Shown here piece after piece: positions 1 through 11,182 of a stretch of DNA of 64,000 nucleotides. Both the position numbers and the translations under genes were made by a program. The notes beneath the pieces were generated by a model. That model worked only from the letters and a program-made list of their open reading frames with translations, made no database searches and was not told the origin of the DNA. Origin of the DNA: Haliclona indistincta (lineage: Eukaryota; Porifera; Demospongiae; Haplosclerida; Chalinidae); NCBI GenBank assembly GCA_964017065.1, contig OZ024783.1, positions 18,885,752 through 18,949,751 on the forward strand, in the 5' to 3' direction. Numbering within the stretch: position 1 is the stretch's first letter; each line of letters begins with the position of its first letter.

Positions 1-155
1 GATCACAGTAAATTATCTGACACTGTACTCATTGAATTGAGTGAATATATAAACGTGCGATGCTCAATTGCAGTACAGTCAGTAGCTATAGTGTCACACA
101 CTGCACAGTGGTACTGGTGTACTGTAGACACATAACAGTTCCTCTCTTCATACAG

Positions 156-1715
156 TCCAGGGAGGAGATGGTCAGTGGGTGGTAGGGAGGGCAGGAGCAG
201 CCATGGAAGACAAGAGGGAGTACCAGCAGATGTCATCAAAGGGAAAGAAGGTTGAGGGTAGCAGTGATCAGCTCCATGAGGTGAGTCCCTCTGACAATGC
301 TGTTAGTAATGGTGGGCTACCACATCACACAGCAACAACTACAGCTGGAGAGAGCCAGAGAGGTTGAGGAGCGACTGATGGCAGAGCTCCAGCAACTGAC
401 TAGAGAGAAGGACCAAGTGACTAGAGAGAAGGAACAAGTGACTAGAGAGAAGGAACAGGTTTGCAATGTTAGTCGTACGACTTACTACATGTGCAATGAA
501 GTTATGAAAACTGTAATGCTTTATTGCATGGCATGTTAATTTGTGACATTCCTTTCTTGTTCCAATACTTTCATGTGTTTGTAGAACGAGCAACAGATGA
601 GACAAGTCCATGAATTTATCACTAGAGAGAACCATCAGCTCCAGCAGTCACAGCAAGCGGTAATGCAGCTATACTCAAAGAAAACTAGTAAAAACTTTAG
701 CTCTCACCTCTTGTAGACACGAGAGAGAGAGCAGCAACTGATGAGAGAGAAAGATCAACTAGTGAGAGAGAAGGAGGAGTTAGTGAGAGAGAAGGAGGAG
801 CTCCAGTCAGCCAACTCTAGAGGACATGAGGAGATTCAGCTGCTCAGACAGCAGGTCAGTGATCTGATAGTGACATTATAGTACAATGGTCACTGTCATC
901 TCCATCAGCTGTCAGTCATGAGCATTGCTGAGGAGAGAGAGGAGCAGTCCCACTGGGTGGTGAGGAGAGAGGAGGTGGAGCTGACCGAGGACGTGCTGGG
1001 CAAAGGAGGCTGGGGTGAAGTGAGGGTCGCCAAGTTCCGTGGTCAGCGTGTAGCTGCAAAGTTCCTGCATGACGTAATCCTGTCCAATTACAATCGTCGA
1101 CTGTTTGTACGAGAGATGACAATGGCTGCCAAGCTACGCCATCCTCACCTCCTGCTGTTTATCGGAGCCACGAGGGAGGGACAAGCCATCATACTAACAG
1201 AGCTGATGCCGACCAGCCTGCGCAAGGAGCTGGAGAAAGAAGTTGAGCTACCACGAGTTCACATCACCTCCATTGGCCAAGATGTTGGTCGTGCTCTCTG
1301 CTACCTTCACCAATGGCAGCCCCACCCAATAATCCATCGTGACATCAGCAGTGCCAATGTTCTTCTTGAGCCTCTCCCCAATGGCTGCTGGCGAGCTAAG
1401 GTGTCCGACTATGGATCAGCCAACTTCATGAATCTCGTCTCCATCACCGTCGGTCCTGGTAACCCAACCTATGCTGCTCCTGAGGCCATGTTTCCTCATC
1501 AACACTCACCCAAAATGGACGTGTATAGCTACGGTATCCTCCTAGTGGAGATGTGCCTCGGAGAGCTCCCAGAGTCCCAACCAGAACGTCGCCGGGAACA
1601 GATTCAGCGCATCCAGTGGGTCAGCATGGTCTCCCTCATTAGAAGGTGCACCATTGAAAGACCAGCTCATCGTCCCACCATGAGCAATGTCATGGACCTA
1701 CTGGCTAGGATATAG
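156..1715 (+). CDS. Coiled-coil TKL-like protein kinase, copy A (5' end outside window)
   Basis: Spliced model with exons 156-280, 333-458, 585-659, 717-854 and 909-1715; all join in phase with GT-AG borders. The first visible exon follows an acceptor (tacag), so the start codon lies upstream. Exons 2-4 encode a charged coiled coil with REKEQ/REKEE heptads (three VTREKEQ-type units in exon 2). The last exon is a complete kinase domain: glycine loop GKGGWGEV, lysine in VAAK, HRD in HRDISSAN, DYG in place of DFG, YAAPE, and DVYSYGILLVE. The all-catalytic-residue pattern suggests an active Ser/Thr (TKL-like) kinase, with the coiled coil as a likely dimerising or adaptor segment. A paralogue with the same exon structure lies at 57635-59252. 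Family assignment below TKL level is not possible here. Confidence 0.85.
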
Positions 1716-1955
1716 AGCTGACTACACAAGATACTACTGTACAACAACATACTACATGTAACTACTGTGCAGTGTGTGAACTGATGGTTTGTTTTTAACT
1801 ATCTTAGCTTTTCTTATCAATTTTGATTCTCTCAAATGGGTCAATAATTCGTATCAAATTAACAAAACTTTAAAAGTTCAAGTCACAAAACTAGATACAC
1901 ATGGGTAGAGTTGGGTAGAGTAAGGTTATTACTATCATGAAATAAAAGTGATCTA

Positions 1956-2204
1956 TTAGGGAGGCACGGTAGTGCCTCCCTATGTAGGGTTGAACGAGAA
2001 AACAAGATGGCGGCTACATACAATGTATTAGCGTTCAAACGCTGATATTTCGCCTGGTCATGAATTGTATACGTCAAAAGACACTTAAATCTGCTCTCTG
2101 GCGTTGCCCCATCTTACAGTAGCAAGGAGATTGCTCGAAGTTGTTACTAAAGTGACGAACCTGGAAACGGTGAAAATCGTGTTTCGTCATCTTCGTTTTC
2201 TTCT

Positions 2205-2254
<50 letters not shown>

Positions 2255-3274
2255 TTTTTTTCTTTCTTTCTTTCCTTCTTTCTTTCTTCAGCGCATCTAG
2301 CGCCTTTACGCGAGCAATGACGAGACCAAAACACCCATGAACAATCATGAAATTTTCCTGGCAGGTGCCTTTTGAACTTAGTTTTTAGCGAAACGTCGAT
2401 ATAAATTTCGCGATTTCTCGATCGTGATCCATTGTCAGCTAAGTGTTAGACGCCATTGATGTGATTGCGCAATACGCACGTGACCTAGCAGTGGTTAGCG
2501 CACGTGACCAAGCACTAGCTTGAGTATCGCCGCGCGCCTTATGGATCACGGAGAAAACATACATGTACATGTATTTTTCTGGAGTCTTCGAAGAACGGTA
2601 AGCTCGTATAGGATCACCATTTTGCGCTTGCCAGATAATTACAACCGCCGTACATGTCTACAAACAATTGTGGGCGGGGCTCGTATCCACTGCATGCATG
2701 TGTAGGCGAGCTGATATGTACAGCATAACAAATAATTTTATTATTAGCTACAAGTTTAAAATTCTTAATAATAAAGAAAAGCCACCGACAACAGGAAAAC
2801 TAAACCATTGGTGAAAACAAAGACAGCTCAGTACGTGCATGATATTGAACTGCACTTCGCTGAAAAAGAAAAAAAGGACACAAACAAGAAATCTAAAAAT
2901 ATTTCTATCGAAATCAAAAGGATGTAGGGTTGTGAAATCTACCACTGGTCTACAATGTAAACTAACAAGGAACAAGCATGGAATGGTAACACGATTGACT
3001 TGCTAACAGACCATAGATCCCTACATCAGTGGCTGTACATAAGCTGTCACAAGCTGAATGCACGTCAGGTGTCAGTCAACATGCAGCAACAAGCTAAGCT
3101 GAACTAGCTATAGTCAACTACAGCAGCCACTGATGTAGGGATCTATGGTCTGTTAGCAAGTCAATCGTGTTACCATTCCATGCTTGTTCCTTGTTAGTTT
3201 ACATTGTTGACCAGTGGTAGATTTCACAACCCTACATCCTTTTGATTTCGATAGAAATCTTTTTAATTTTCTTT
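1956..3274 (-). mobile_element. Composite hairpin/foldback element, family F1, copy A
   Basis: At 1956 a terminal hairpin (stem GGGAGGCAC, loop GGTA) is followed by ATGTAGGG, then an AAGATGGCGGCTAC block, a (TTTC)n tract, CACGTGAC motifs and, from about 2890 to 3274, a foldback with arms of about 150 bp that meet at TACATCAGTGGCTG. The equivalent place in block B (about 59490) lacks all of it, so this is an insertion. No target duplication is clear. Related copies lie at 32711-33969 and 42134-43629. Strand is set by taking the terminal hairpin as the 3' end, as in Helitron/Helentron elements; that class is inferred, not shown. No transposase ORF is present. Confidence 0.7.
2204..2290 (+). repeat. 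(TTTC)n microsatellite inside F1 copy A
   Basis: Interrupted TTTC/TTCC tract. The same internal position carries (TTTC)n in F1 copy B (32950-33001) and in F2 copy B (52123-52190), and (TTC)n in F2 copy A (11563-11635). The long K/E/R or F/L/S open frames over these tracts are repeat translations, not genes. Confidence 0.9.
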
Positions 3275-3612
3275 GAATAATGGCTTCCAATTGATTATCG
3301 GACTTTTTAACGAAAATGCCTTCACTAGCTATTAATAAAGTCATTGTAACTTTTTATTAGAACATTTCTACATCATGAGGTTAGTACTACATTGTAGCAA
3401 GGGCATATCGAGCCACGAAGCGGCGAGAGGGCATGCAACTTATGTAGACGGCATAGTGCTGAGTGTTACTATAAATAGAATTTATAACTATTATACGTTA
3501 ATGTTTCCGGTTAGTCACGTGTACATATTGTTAACCTTCCTCCTGCTATCAGATATGGTCATCCTGCTCCTATTATTGAAAAGTCAAACACAATCTATCA
3601 CTATCGCGTCTT

Positions 3613-3996
3613 TCTAATCTTCGGATAGGACTCATCCTTCACGCAACTTCCCTCGCCTCTCACACTGCAGTTTTTAACACTCCGCGTGGCCAGTCGCCTA
3701 GATCGTCTTCTTGTCTACTATGCTCTACTGACTCTCCAGAAGATCTGGCGCACTTTGTGTTCCAGTGTCCCGCACTACAGACTGTTCGCGATACGTGGTT
3801 TCCTAAAATTTATTCGTCCCCTCCCACTTCTGCACTAGTAATCAATCACGTGATCGGAGTGGAATGGTTTGAAGATCAAGAACTGATTCTCCGATTCTTG
3901 GCAGATCTGTACAGCTACCGTGCTAAATTGCTACATTCTCTTCTTTCCCCACCAGATGGTGGTACTCTTCTCATTCGAGGAGGCAACAAAAACTAA
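3613..3996 (+). pseudogene. Fragment of non-LTR retrotransposon polyprotein, C-terminal zinc-knuckle region
   Basis: The frame is open from about 3613 to a TAA at 3994-3996 and reads NLRIGLILHATSL, then a CLLC, EDLAHFVFQCPAL and TVRDTW series. A CxxC followed by H-x4-C-P-x-L-x3-R is the typical zf-RVT tail after the reverse transcriptase of many LINE-like elements. The polymerase core and endonuclease are absent, so this is a dead fragment. It sits inside a DNA-transposon-like TIR element, either captured or inserted there before that element moved. There is no good ATG; the frame simply enters open. Confidence 0.6.
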
Positions 3997-4245
3997 GAAG
4001 AAGTACTAGCATGATTTGGTGAGAGCGCGCGAATACACACTTCACTGTCTATGTTGCCATCGATACTGCATAGCGCGCATGAAGCAAAGGCGAAGATGGA
4101 CCTAGAGAGCGGTTCTGGAGAATGGCTCTGCTGTCTCAGGCGTCATCACTTCTTGCGCAAAGCTGTGGCAGCCACGGTTGTACTCATAGGTGCTTTAGAT
4201 ACAATAGATCCAGGTATAAACTGCTAGTATGCTTATCCATCGGCA

Positions 4246-4684
4246 TAGTCAGGCCGCTGCCCCTCCCCGCCTATTGAGTGGGTGGTGGACGGCGTGTATA
4301 TAGGGTCTAGCAAACATTACCATTCATCGATTTGATATGAATATTAATCGTGTATAATAATTAATTATTGCAATGATAAGCGGGGATTCCTCAATGCCAT
4401 TGTACCGCATGAATTTCTGCACACTGCGCTGGTTTTGAATCGCGGTAGACTATTTTCGATAGCATCGTCAACAGCACGACTGTTAGCCACCGTAGCTGTT
4501 CTGTCATAGCCTGTAATATTATTCACGATCAAACCCAGCCCACGTTCAATGAATATTACTGCTCATGATCTTGAGCAGTAGAATCTGATTGGTCGGTTGG
4601 GAAACTATGAATGGCAATGTTTGCTAGACCCTACACGCCGTCCACCACCCACTCAATAGGCGAGGAGGGGCAGCGGCCAGACTA
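4246..4684. mobile_element. 439-bp MITE, TIR TAGTCWGGCCGCTGCC, 9-bp target duplication
   Basis: Inverted ends of about 75 bp (TAGTCAGGCCGCTGCC at left, inverse at right) are bounded by a perfect 9-bp duplication CCATCGGCA (4237-4245 and 4685-4693). No ORF. A 9-bp duplication with TAGTCTGG-type ends fits Mutator-like (MULE) elements; the superfamily is inferred. It is nested in the 3387-4912 element. The MITE at 60630-61209 shares the TAGTCTGG tip and the 9-bp duplication. Confidence 0.85.
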
Positions 4685-4917
4685 CCATCGGCACTGAGTC
4701 ACTAGCTGCCGCTCTTGATACGCGCTGCCGCCCTGTGGTAACCGGAAGTAAGTCAGGACACGCCTGCACACTTTTGCGAACGGCCGTTTATGTTAAGTTT
4801 ACGTGATTATACGGATAACTATTTATAGTAACTGTCAGCACTATGCCGTCTACACTATGGTATTCAGAGTTGCAAGCCCTCTAGCCGCTAAGGTTCGATG
4901 AGCCCTTGGTACTAGTA

Positions 4918-5410
4918 CCATCTTATAGCTCATGAAACTGGCTTTCAAATGAAATGTTGTCAGGCTTCATTTTCAAAATTAACTGATTAATTAACAGGTC
5001 GACGTCGACCTAAAAAAACGCTGCCAGAATTTTTTGTTGTGAATGCATAATCATATGCCACACTATTGATCTATGATTTCTGTACTAGTGCCTGATGAGC
5101 TAATTAAGACCTAGCGCTATAGTCTGGATGACTATAATATAATTATAATAAGAATACACGAAGCAATAACTATCAATCCCGAGGGCGTAGCCCGAGTGAT
5201 TAATGGTTATTGCTGAGTGTATTCATGATACACCACAGGTAGGCATGGTATAACTGACTTGTACCATGGCAACCACAATGCCCACTGATGTCTGTAGGTT
5301 TCTATAGTATAAATAAGGGCGGCTTGCGCACTCTTTATAGTTTACTGGTGAGGTTGACTCACAACTCTCACCCCTTCCAATTTTTCTCTCTGGAAGGTAC
5401 ATCATATTCT
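4918..5410. other. Duplicated non-coding spacer shared with block B
   Basis: No coding exon seen. The sequence aligns by eye with 59613-59957 plus 61253-61505 in block B, apart from the element inserted in B at 59958-61252. It contains a short AATAACTATCAATCCCGAGG stretch with inverted GTGATTAATGGTTATTG. Its likeness in both blocks shows it was part of the original duplicated unit. Confidence 0.6.
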
Positions 5411-5411
5411 A

Positions 5412-6968
5412 CCGTATAGCCGGTTATTATGCCTCGGTGGGCGGAGCCACGGGGCATACAGTAATCGTGGTGTCAGTCATTCTGTCATTCATTCATTCAT
5501 TCATTCAGTCAGTCTGTCGCAACGATTTCTCGTAGCTCGCTGAAAACTAATCGCTGAAACAAGCAACACGGGTAGAAATCGATACTTGCTCGGATTTGAA
5601 TTTTCAGAAGTTTGATTCTAAAGCTCAGTGCGTAAGTTACCGCGTGAATTGCTCACGGCTGGTTCGGTTTTGTAGCGCACACTGAAGGTTAAGCTCTGAA
5701 ACTAGCAATGCAAGTAGTACACGGTATTATCTCGCTCTAGAACATGTGAAAACTTTATACGAAGCTTTGTTCGTGAGTTATGGCGCAATTTGCTCACCGG
5801 CTCGCGATCGAGCTGTTGCTGGCGATCTGGAAAGGCAAAGCTATCCACAGTTGACTACCTAGAAGCTTATAGGTTAGAATTTCACTACAGGATAGTAGCA
5901 CAGGTCCAGAGAAATTGTGTGAGCAAGCTATGGAAGCTATCTAGTATGCATGGGCTGTACTGAACATTATTGTAGACACGCCCAGTTGAATTGTGGTCAG
6001 CACTGATTGGCTTCTGATTGCATAACTATATATTGCTGTACAGAAAGGCTGCAGTTTATTATGCCTCGGTGGGCGGAGCCACGAGGCATACAGTAGTCGT
6101 GTTGTGTGTGTGTGTGTGTATCTGTCCGTTGCCGGCATAGCGCATCGCACGCTAAAAACTAAGCGCTGATATCAGCAACACAGGTAGAAATCGCTATTTG
6201 CTCAGAACTGAATTGATAAATTGTTGGTTCTAAAGCTCCGTTCGTGAGTTATGGCGTGAGATGCTTACCTCGACGGCTGTTCCCGGCTATCTGGACTCCT
6301 CTAAAGACAAAACAGTTTACAGCTGACTGCCTTACAGCTAGTGAGTTCGTTTGTACTACAAAACAGCTTGGTAGGTCCAGCGAAATTCTCTCGAAGGCCT
6401 ACAGCTCGAGCTTGAGCTCGCCGGCTTGAGCTACAGTAGTTGCTGATGATCTAGAGTTCTCTGTAGACAAAACTATCCACAGTTGACTGCCTAGAAACTG
6501 ATAAGTCACAGGATAGCAGCGTAGGACGCTACTAGTATCTCGCTCGTGTATGTGCTGTGCCGTGCTCTGCACTCGAATTGAACTTTATAGACACGCCCAG
6601 TTGAATTAGTGGTCAGCACTGATTGGCTTCTGATTGCATAGTTGCAACCCACTAGCTTATTCTGCAAACAGTGCTGTACTGCAGCTTGTTGCAGCGCTCT
6701 TCAGCTTTAATTTCATCATACAGCTGCAGTTTGTTGCTGTGTATGTGAAATGGTTGCATTCCACCGAGGCATCTGCACCTTTGGTGCTTCATTTTCATAT
6801 GGATTTAATTTTCGAATGGCTGGTGCGGCTCGAAAATTAGATTTCCAAAAATTCTTTTTGCCTATTTAAAAAGTTCTGTGACGTGGCTCTGTGACGAAAA
6901 TTAGAAAATTTCCCAGCCAAAATTTGGCTAACGAAATATTTGACCAGTGAAAAAAACCGGCTATATGG
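5412..6968. mobile_element. TA-flanked TIR element (CCRTATAGCCGGTT) hosting TGCCTCGG-family copies
   Basis: The left tip CCGTATAGCCGGTT and right tip AACCGGCTATATGG are inverted and flanked by TA (5410-5411, 6969-6970). Block B reads TTCTATGATC at about 61503, exactly the empty site with one TA. A TA duplication suggests a Tc1/mariner-type or other TA-inserting element. Nearly all of its inside is occupied by two TGCCTCGG-family elements (5427-6057 and 6058-6800). No transposase seen. Confidence 0.75.
6058..6800 (-). mobile_element. TGCCTCGG-family element (second copy, 5427-6057, is partial)
   Basis: Starts with a hairpin on ATGCCTCGGTGGGCGG / GCCACGAGGCAT and ends with CCACCGAGGCATCTGCACC followed by a small hairpin ACCTTTGGTGC. 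The subterminal ATGCCTCGGTGG thus occurs in inverse at the two ends. The interior has no gene, only a TG microsatellite near one end and sequence common to all copies. Other copies lie at 45624-49661, 56468-57203 and 59958-61252. Strand assumes that the big hairpin marks the 3' end. Confidence 0.65.
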
Positions 6969-6983
6969 TATGATCTTTTTTGC

Positions 6984-7302
6984 CCAGTGGGAGTCATGTG
7001 ACTTCCCGTGGAATATCCAGATATACAGTTGTTTGCGAAGATCTTGCATAACGGAAGCGAAAGTGGAAGTATGACGTTGCCAAACAAATGCACGTAGGCA
7101 TGACTAACTGAAGCTATACATGTGACGAAAAGTGAATTTGATTGGCTAGCGTCACACTTCCGCTTTTGCTTCCGTTATGCAAGATCTTCGCAAACAACTG
7201 TACCGATATACCACAGGAAATCGCATGATTTTCCATAGAATATCCAGTTATTCCACAGGAAATCATGTGACTTTCCATGGTATGTCTGAAATACACCACT
7301 GG
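6984..7302. mobile_element. CCAGTGG foldback MITE present in both blocks
   Basis: Ends CCAGTGG and CCACTGG are inverted, and the interior has repeated near-palindromes of the type GGAAATCATGTGACTTTCC. The same element is at 61520-61653 in block B, so it predates the block duplication. In block A it was later split by a 175-bp MITE (7026-7200). Confidence 0.6.
7026..7200. mobile_element. 175-bp MITE, TIR CAGTTGTTTGCGAAGATC, TA target
   Basis: Inverted ends (CAGTTGTTTGCGAAGATC and its complement) of about 45 bp are flanked by TA. Block B has an unbroken GATATACCACAGG at this point (about 61556), which proves the insertion. Tc1/mariner-type by TA duplication (inferred). Confidence 0.85.
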
Positions 7303-7856
7303 CGGTGTCTTTGAAAATAAGGCTTCCTATGATACAAGTAAATTTACATCACACCTGTTGTAGGCCTATAGGAGGTGGGGCCCATTGTCAGCTTTGTTTT
7401 GCAGTTTTGGCTACCATGCACTGCTAGCAGACCAGGAAAGAGTTTACTGAGAACATAAATTATACATGTATACCATTACGAACTAGACAAATTCATGAGA
7501 CGAAGTGAGAAGAGAAAACAACAACATGAGACAAGACTACAAAACACTGGTAGAAAATAACGACCCATCTTCTGAACCAGACAAAACTTCACTTAATTAA
7601 TCTCCTTCTACAACCATACCTCATCCATGCACCTCTTTCTTCATCATAGCTCCTCCTGTTCCTTGCAGTGCTTGCCTCTTCATCCATTGTGGTTGAAAGA
7701 TACCAGTAATGTGACAGTATAATAGTGAAGGCAATATAATTTGCCATTATGAACCATTACAGTATGTGTGTTAGAGTTACTATAGACATGACTACACAGC
7801 TACCCACAGCTACTACCACTACACACAGCTACCCACAGCTACTCCTTCTCTCTCAG

Positions 7857-8494
7857 TGAAGCATCTAGTCACAGCATGCAGGAGAGTTACTGACTGGGTC
7901 TACAGCTGGATCTCACTATGGATCAACTACACAATATTCAAATAACCTATCATATGCACGGACTGGACAGACTCAAGGCAGAGGTGTTCAATGTGTGGTT
8001 AAAGAGCTCTCCCAGTGCATCTTGGAGTGACCTGATCACAGCTTTGAGGGCCATGGGTGAGGACAGTGTAGCCAGTGATATTGCAGCAACACCATCATCA
8101 GGTAAAGAACTGACTATCACACCTCACTGATACTGATACCACACTATAGTACGGGAACCAGTCTCTAGTCAAGTGCAGGGACCTGTCTCAAGTCCTGTAC
8201 GAGAACCAGTTCCTAGTCCAGTATGAGAACCAGTCTCTAACCAGGATCAGGGAACCTCTCGGCACACGTCTAGATGTGTGTGTCTATAATCACTAAACAT
8301 CTCATCATGTATTGTAAGTATCACTTATTATTATTGTGTCATATTTATCATTTCTTCAATGCAACATAGACAAGGCTCCACCCACAGCACTGCCTGGGTA
8401 TACTAGGAAGATCTCCTCATCTCCTCCTACCCTACTCACAGCACAGCATGATACCTCATACCAAACCACCACTGATGTGGAGCCCACCAGCTGA
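7857..8494 (+). pseudogene. Death-domain gene, copy A, disrupted
   Basis: Exons 7857-8101, 8150-8313 and 8370-8494. The first encodes a Death domain: KHLVTACRRVTDW, then after a frame break MDQLHNIQITYH, LKAEVFNVWLKSSPSASW and SDLITALRAMGED. Relative to block B a 10-nt deletion after the DW codons shifts the frame inside helix 1. Exon 2 is a proline-rich tail with REPV repeats and has an in-frame TGA where copy B has CGA. Exon 3 ends EPTS-stop. Death domains mediate homotypic protein contacts in apoptosis and immune signalling; this copy cannot encode an intact one. The upstream acceptor region has also been lost by fusion to the short TTQLP repeat. Confidence 0.7.
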
Positions 8495-9384
8495 TCATCC
8501 TCTACTCAACACTAACATGCATTCTCTATACTAACCACTGATCAATCCTACATCACTAACTGACTATATACTGTAATAAGTAATACAAAATGCATCAACT
8601 TCAGTGATACATGTGTGGGCTAGCTAGTGATCATTAGGTTAGTGTAGATATCACTAACTACAGTATGTACAGTGGACACCATTGGAACTAACAGGAGTAT
8701 CCATTATAGTGAAGGTGTCTTCTGGTGAGAGGATTAGCTTCACTAGATCTCAAGTCTAGAAACAGCTCTGTATATGTACAGCAGCAACCAGCTCTTCTCC
8801 TTGTCTGCACTAAGAACTGTTGCAACCTTCATTATACCATGGACTATACAGACTAATGATTCCAGTCCTGGTTATGTTAGTCCGCTATATAGTCTATGAG
8901 TCAGTTATTAGTGTGATAATAGTTTGGTTTGATAACACAGCTGACAATATATCCTATGATGCATTCAAATCCCAACTATACTATAACAACTCATTCTCAC
9001 TCCAGTCTCTCTTGGGCTATATGTACCTTATCACACATCAGTGTTACTGTGAATTCTCTTTACATTACGAGTAAATTCACTCAAGATATGTAATGCAGCT
9101 CACTATAGTGCTGTCCCACGATGACTGAGACTGCACCTGAAGAAAAGCAAGGGAGACCTCATTTCTTTTTGTCAGCATAAGTAATTACTAGCAGTAGAAT
9201 TATAAATAAAAATGTAAATAAAAATTGTTTTAGCCTATAATAGGATTTGGTGCTTGCAGTCTGGTCTGGGTTGATTTGTGCATGCGCGCTCTGATTAACG
9301 AGCCACGCCCATTAGCTCGTGTTTGTTTATCGTGTACAGCAGTATCATGATCAGTACTGGATGATAGTAGACTAGTATCAGTGA
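8495..9384. other. Spacer conserved between blocks, upstream of the channel gene
   Basis: No exon found. It matches 63089-63979 of block B nearly base for base, with small indels. It holds the 3' flank of the Death-domain gene and presumably the promoter and 5' UTR of the channel gene that starts at 9385. No transposon is seen in either copy. Confidence 0.55.
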
Positions 9385-10753
9385 ATGGAGCGACAACCAG
9401 CAGCAGCTGTACTAGTGGATACTGACTCACTGGATAGTGTTACCATACCACTACCACACCTTGTAGTAGAGGAGGCTCCACCTAGCCGCACCGGGGCCCG
9501 GCCCGCGCCATGTGATCTACTGACAGTACCAAGTGGTGCGGGATCAGGCAATGCAGCTACTGATAGCGAGGAAGACGAGCTAGAGGCTGAGCTACAGCAA
9601 GCCAGACCAAGGACAGTGCTGTCTGTGTTTCGTCAATCTGTTGGTCGACCATTGAGCAGCTTGTCTACCAGAGCCAGGTCAGCACTGTCTAACACTGGAC
9701 AGCATCTTCACGACATACCTTCCAACGTGAGAGGAGTACTACAGCGATGGATCAGAGCGAGGAGACGAAGAAGAGTAGCCCCCTCATCAGGAGTGAGCAC
9801 CCCAGACTCACTGGATATCAGATGTGAGAAGAAACACTACACAAGATAGTGTGACAATCACCTCCCTCTCTCTCCTTCTCTCTTCCTTTACCTCCCTCCC
9901 TCTCCCTCCCTCTCTCCCTTTCCCCCCTCTCTCTCTCTCAGCTGATAGTGGTGCATCTGGTAGGGTTCGTAAGCAGCTGGACTCACTGGCTGCTAGCTCA
10001 GAGTATGGTAGTGATGATGATAGCACTGCCCCACCCACTGGTGCTAGGAGCTGTGTGACCCGCCCACTGAGGAGACTGTATCGCAGACTACAGCGCTGTG
10101 CTACTTGTCATCCATCATGTTGTTATATAGTTGATCCTAAAGGTGACTAGTGCAGTGACACACTAACACTCTCTTCATCACATACCTTCCCTCCTTTCTT
10201 CCCTCTCTCTTTCCCTCCTTTCCTCCCTCTCTCTTTCCCTCCCTCCCTCACTCCTCTCTCTCTCTCCCTCCCTTTCTTTCTCCCTCTCTCTTTCCCTCCC
10301 TCCCTCCTTAATCCCTCCTCTCTCCCTCCCTCCTTCTATCCACTCCCTCCCTCTCTCCCTCCCTTCCTCTCTCTCTCCCTCTCTCTCTCTCTCCCTCTCT
10401 CCCTCCTCCCTCTCCCTCCCTCCATCTCTCTCTCTCTCTCCCTCCCTCCCTCCCTCCCTCTCCCTCCCTCTCTCCCTCCCTCCCTCCCTCCCTCTCTCCC
10501 TCTCTCCCTCCCTCCTCTCTCTCTCTCAGGTGATGTCTATCTGGTGTGGATGGCTCTCCTGTTCATTATCTTTGTCTATAATGCTGTCTCTATTCCTCTG
10601 AGAGCATCCTTTGGTCTGGACACTAGTAACAGTACTGATCCATCTCTGATAGTAGTGTGGTTAGTGTGTGATCATCTTGCTGATCTGGTATATATCATGG
10701 ATCTAATATTGATACAATCTCATGTCAGCTCATTACGCAGTGGACTACTAACA
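9385..10753 (+). CDS. Cyclic-nucleotide-gated-channel-like N-terminus, apparently truncated
   Basis: Exons 9385-9823, 9942-10142 and 10530-10753 join in phase. The first two encode an acidic/arginine-rich cytoplasmic N-terminus (DSEEDELEAE, RARRRRR). The third reads DPKGDVYLVWMALL, FIIFVYNAVSIPL (S1), WLVCDHLADLVYIMDL (S2) and SGLLT. The DP-x-G-x-Y start, RA-F after S1, the WL-x2-D-x3-D-x2-Y-x2-D spacing and the SGLL end match the S1-S2 region of animal CNG channels. A donor follows (ACA|GTGAGT), but no exon for S3-S6, pore or nucleotide-binding domain is visible downstream before unrelated genes begin. The copy is probably truncated; a remote continuation is not excluded. Block B holds the start of a second copy. 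Confidence 0.7.
10143..10529 (+). repeat. Intron made almost wholly of CCCT/CT repeats
   Basis: The second intron of the channel gene is a 387-nt polypyrimidine tract of CCCTCCCT/CTCTCT units ending at the acceptor CTCTCTCAG. Intron 1 (9824-9941) is similar but shorter. Such tracts are polymorphic and act as an extended polypyrimidine tract. Confidence 0.9.
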
Positions 10754-11182
10754 GTGAGTATTAGCAGATCAATCAGCAGTTTATTAGCTTTGTAAATTGA
10801 ATTGGTTTAGTTAGCTATGATACAGTGCTGTTGTTGTTCATTCCGTTTGAACTCAACTCTCTGCTTGACTGGTCATAATATTATTTGTATTTCATTATTC
10901 ATTGATTGTGATCTCCAGTGTTTACATTGCTGTGGGCGTGGCTTGTAAAACTTGTAGGTGTGGTACAGCGCCCGTTTGTCCAAGTCAAAATGGAAGTATC
11001 CAATCAAATTCACTTATAGTCAATTATTCGCGTGTTTGATTGATATGACTTGCTATGCAGGATGCACGTACTGTTGCCTGATGATACCCTATCTCTCTCA
11101 CACATAGCTGTGTGCTAGGTATACTGTAGCTCACAGAAGCTATGCAGTAGCTCCATATCATGTATGGCCCTCATAGCATCTA

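Larger units (their letters stand above)
3387..4912. mobile_element. 1.5-kb element with ~95-bp imperfect terminal inverted repeats and TAGTA target duplication
   Basis: The left end (3387 on, with CAAGGGCATATCGAGCC and AGACGGCATAGTGCTG) is matched in inverse at the right end (to 4912). TAGTA occurs on both sides (3382-3386, 4913-4917). Block B has an uninterrupted GTTAGTACCATC at about 59610, which is the empty site. It contains an open frame from a non-LTR reverse transcriptase C-terminus (3613-3996) and a nested 439-bp MITE. Exact ends are uncertain by a few bases because the TIR tips differ. Confidence 0.7.

Noticed and set aside
2074..2340. 86-aa and 78-aa frames rich in K/E/R or F/L/S
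   Set aside because: They are translations of the TTTC microsatellite in F1; the same holds for 11466-11773, 32831-33070 and 52016-52408.
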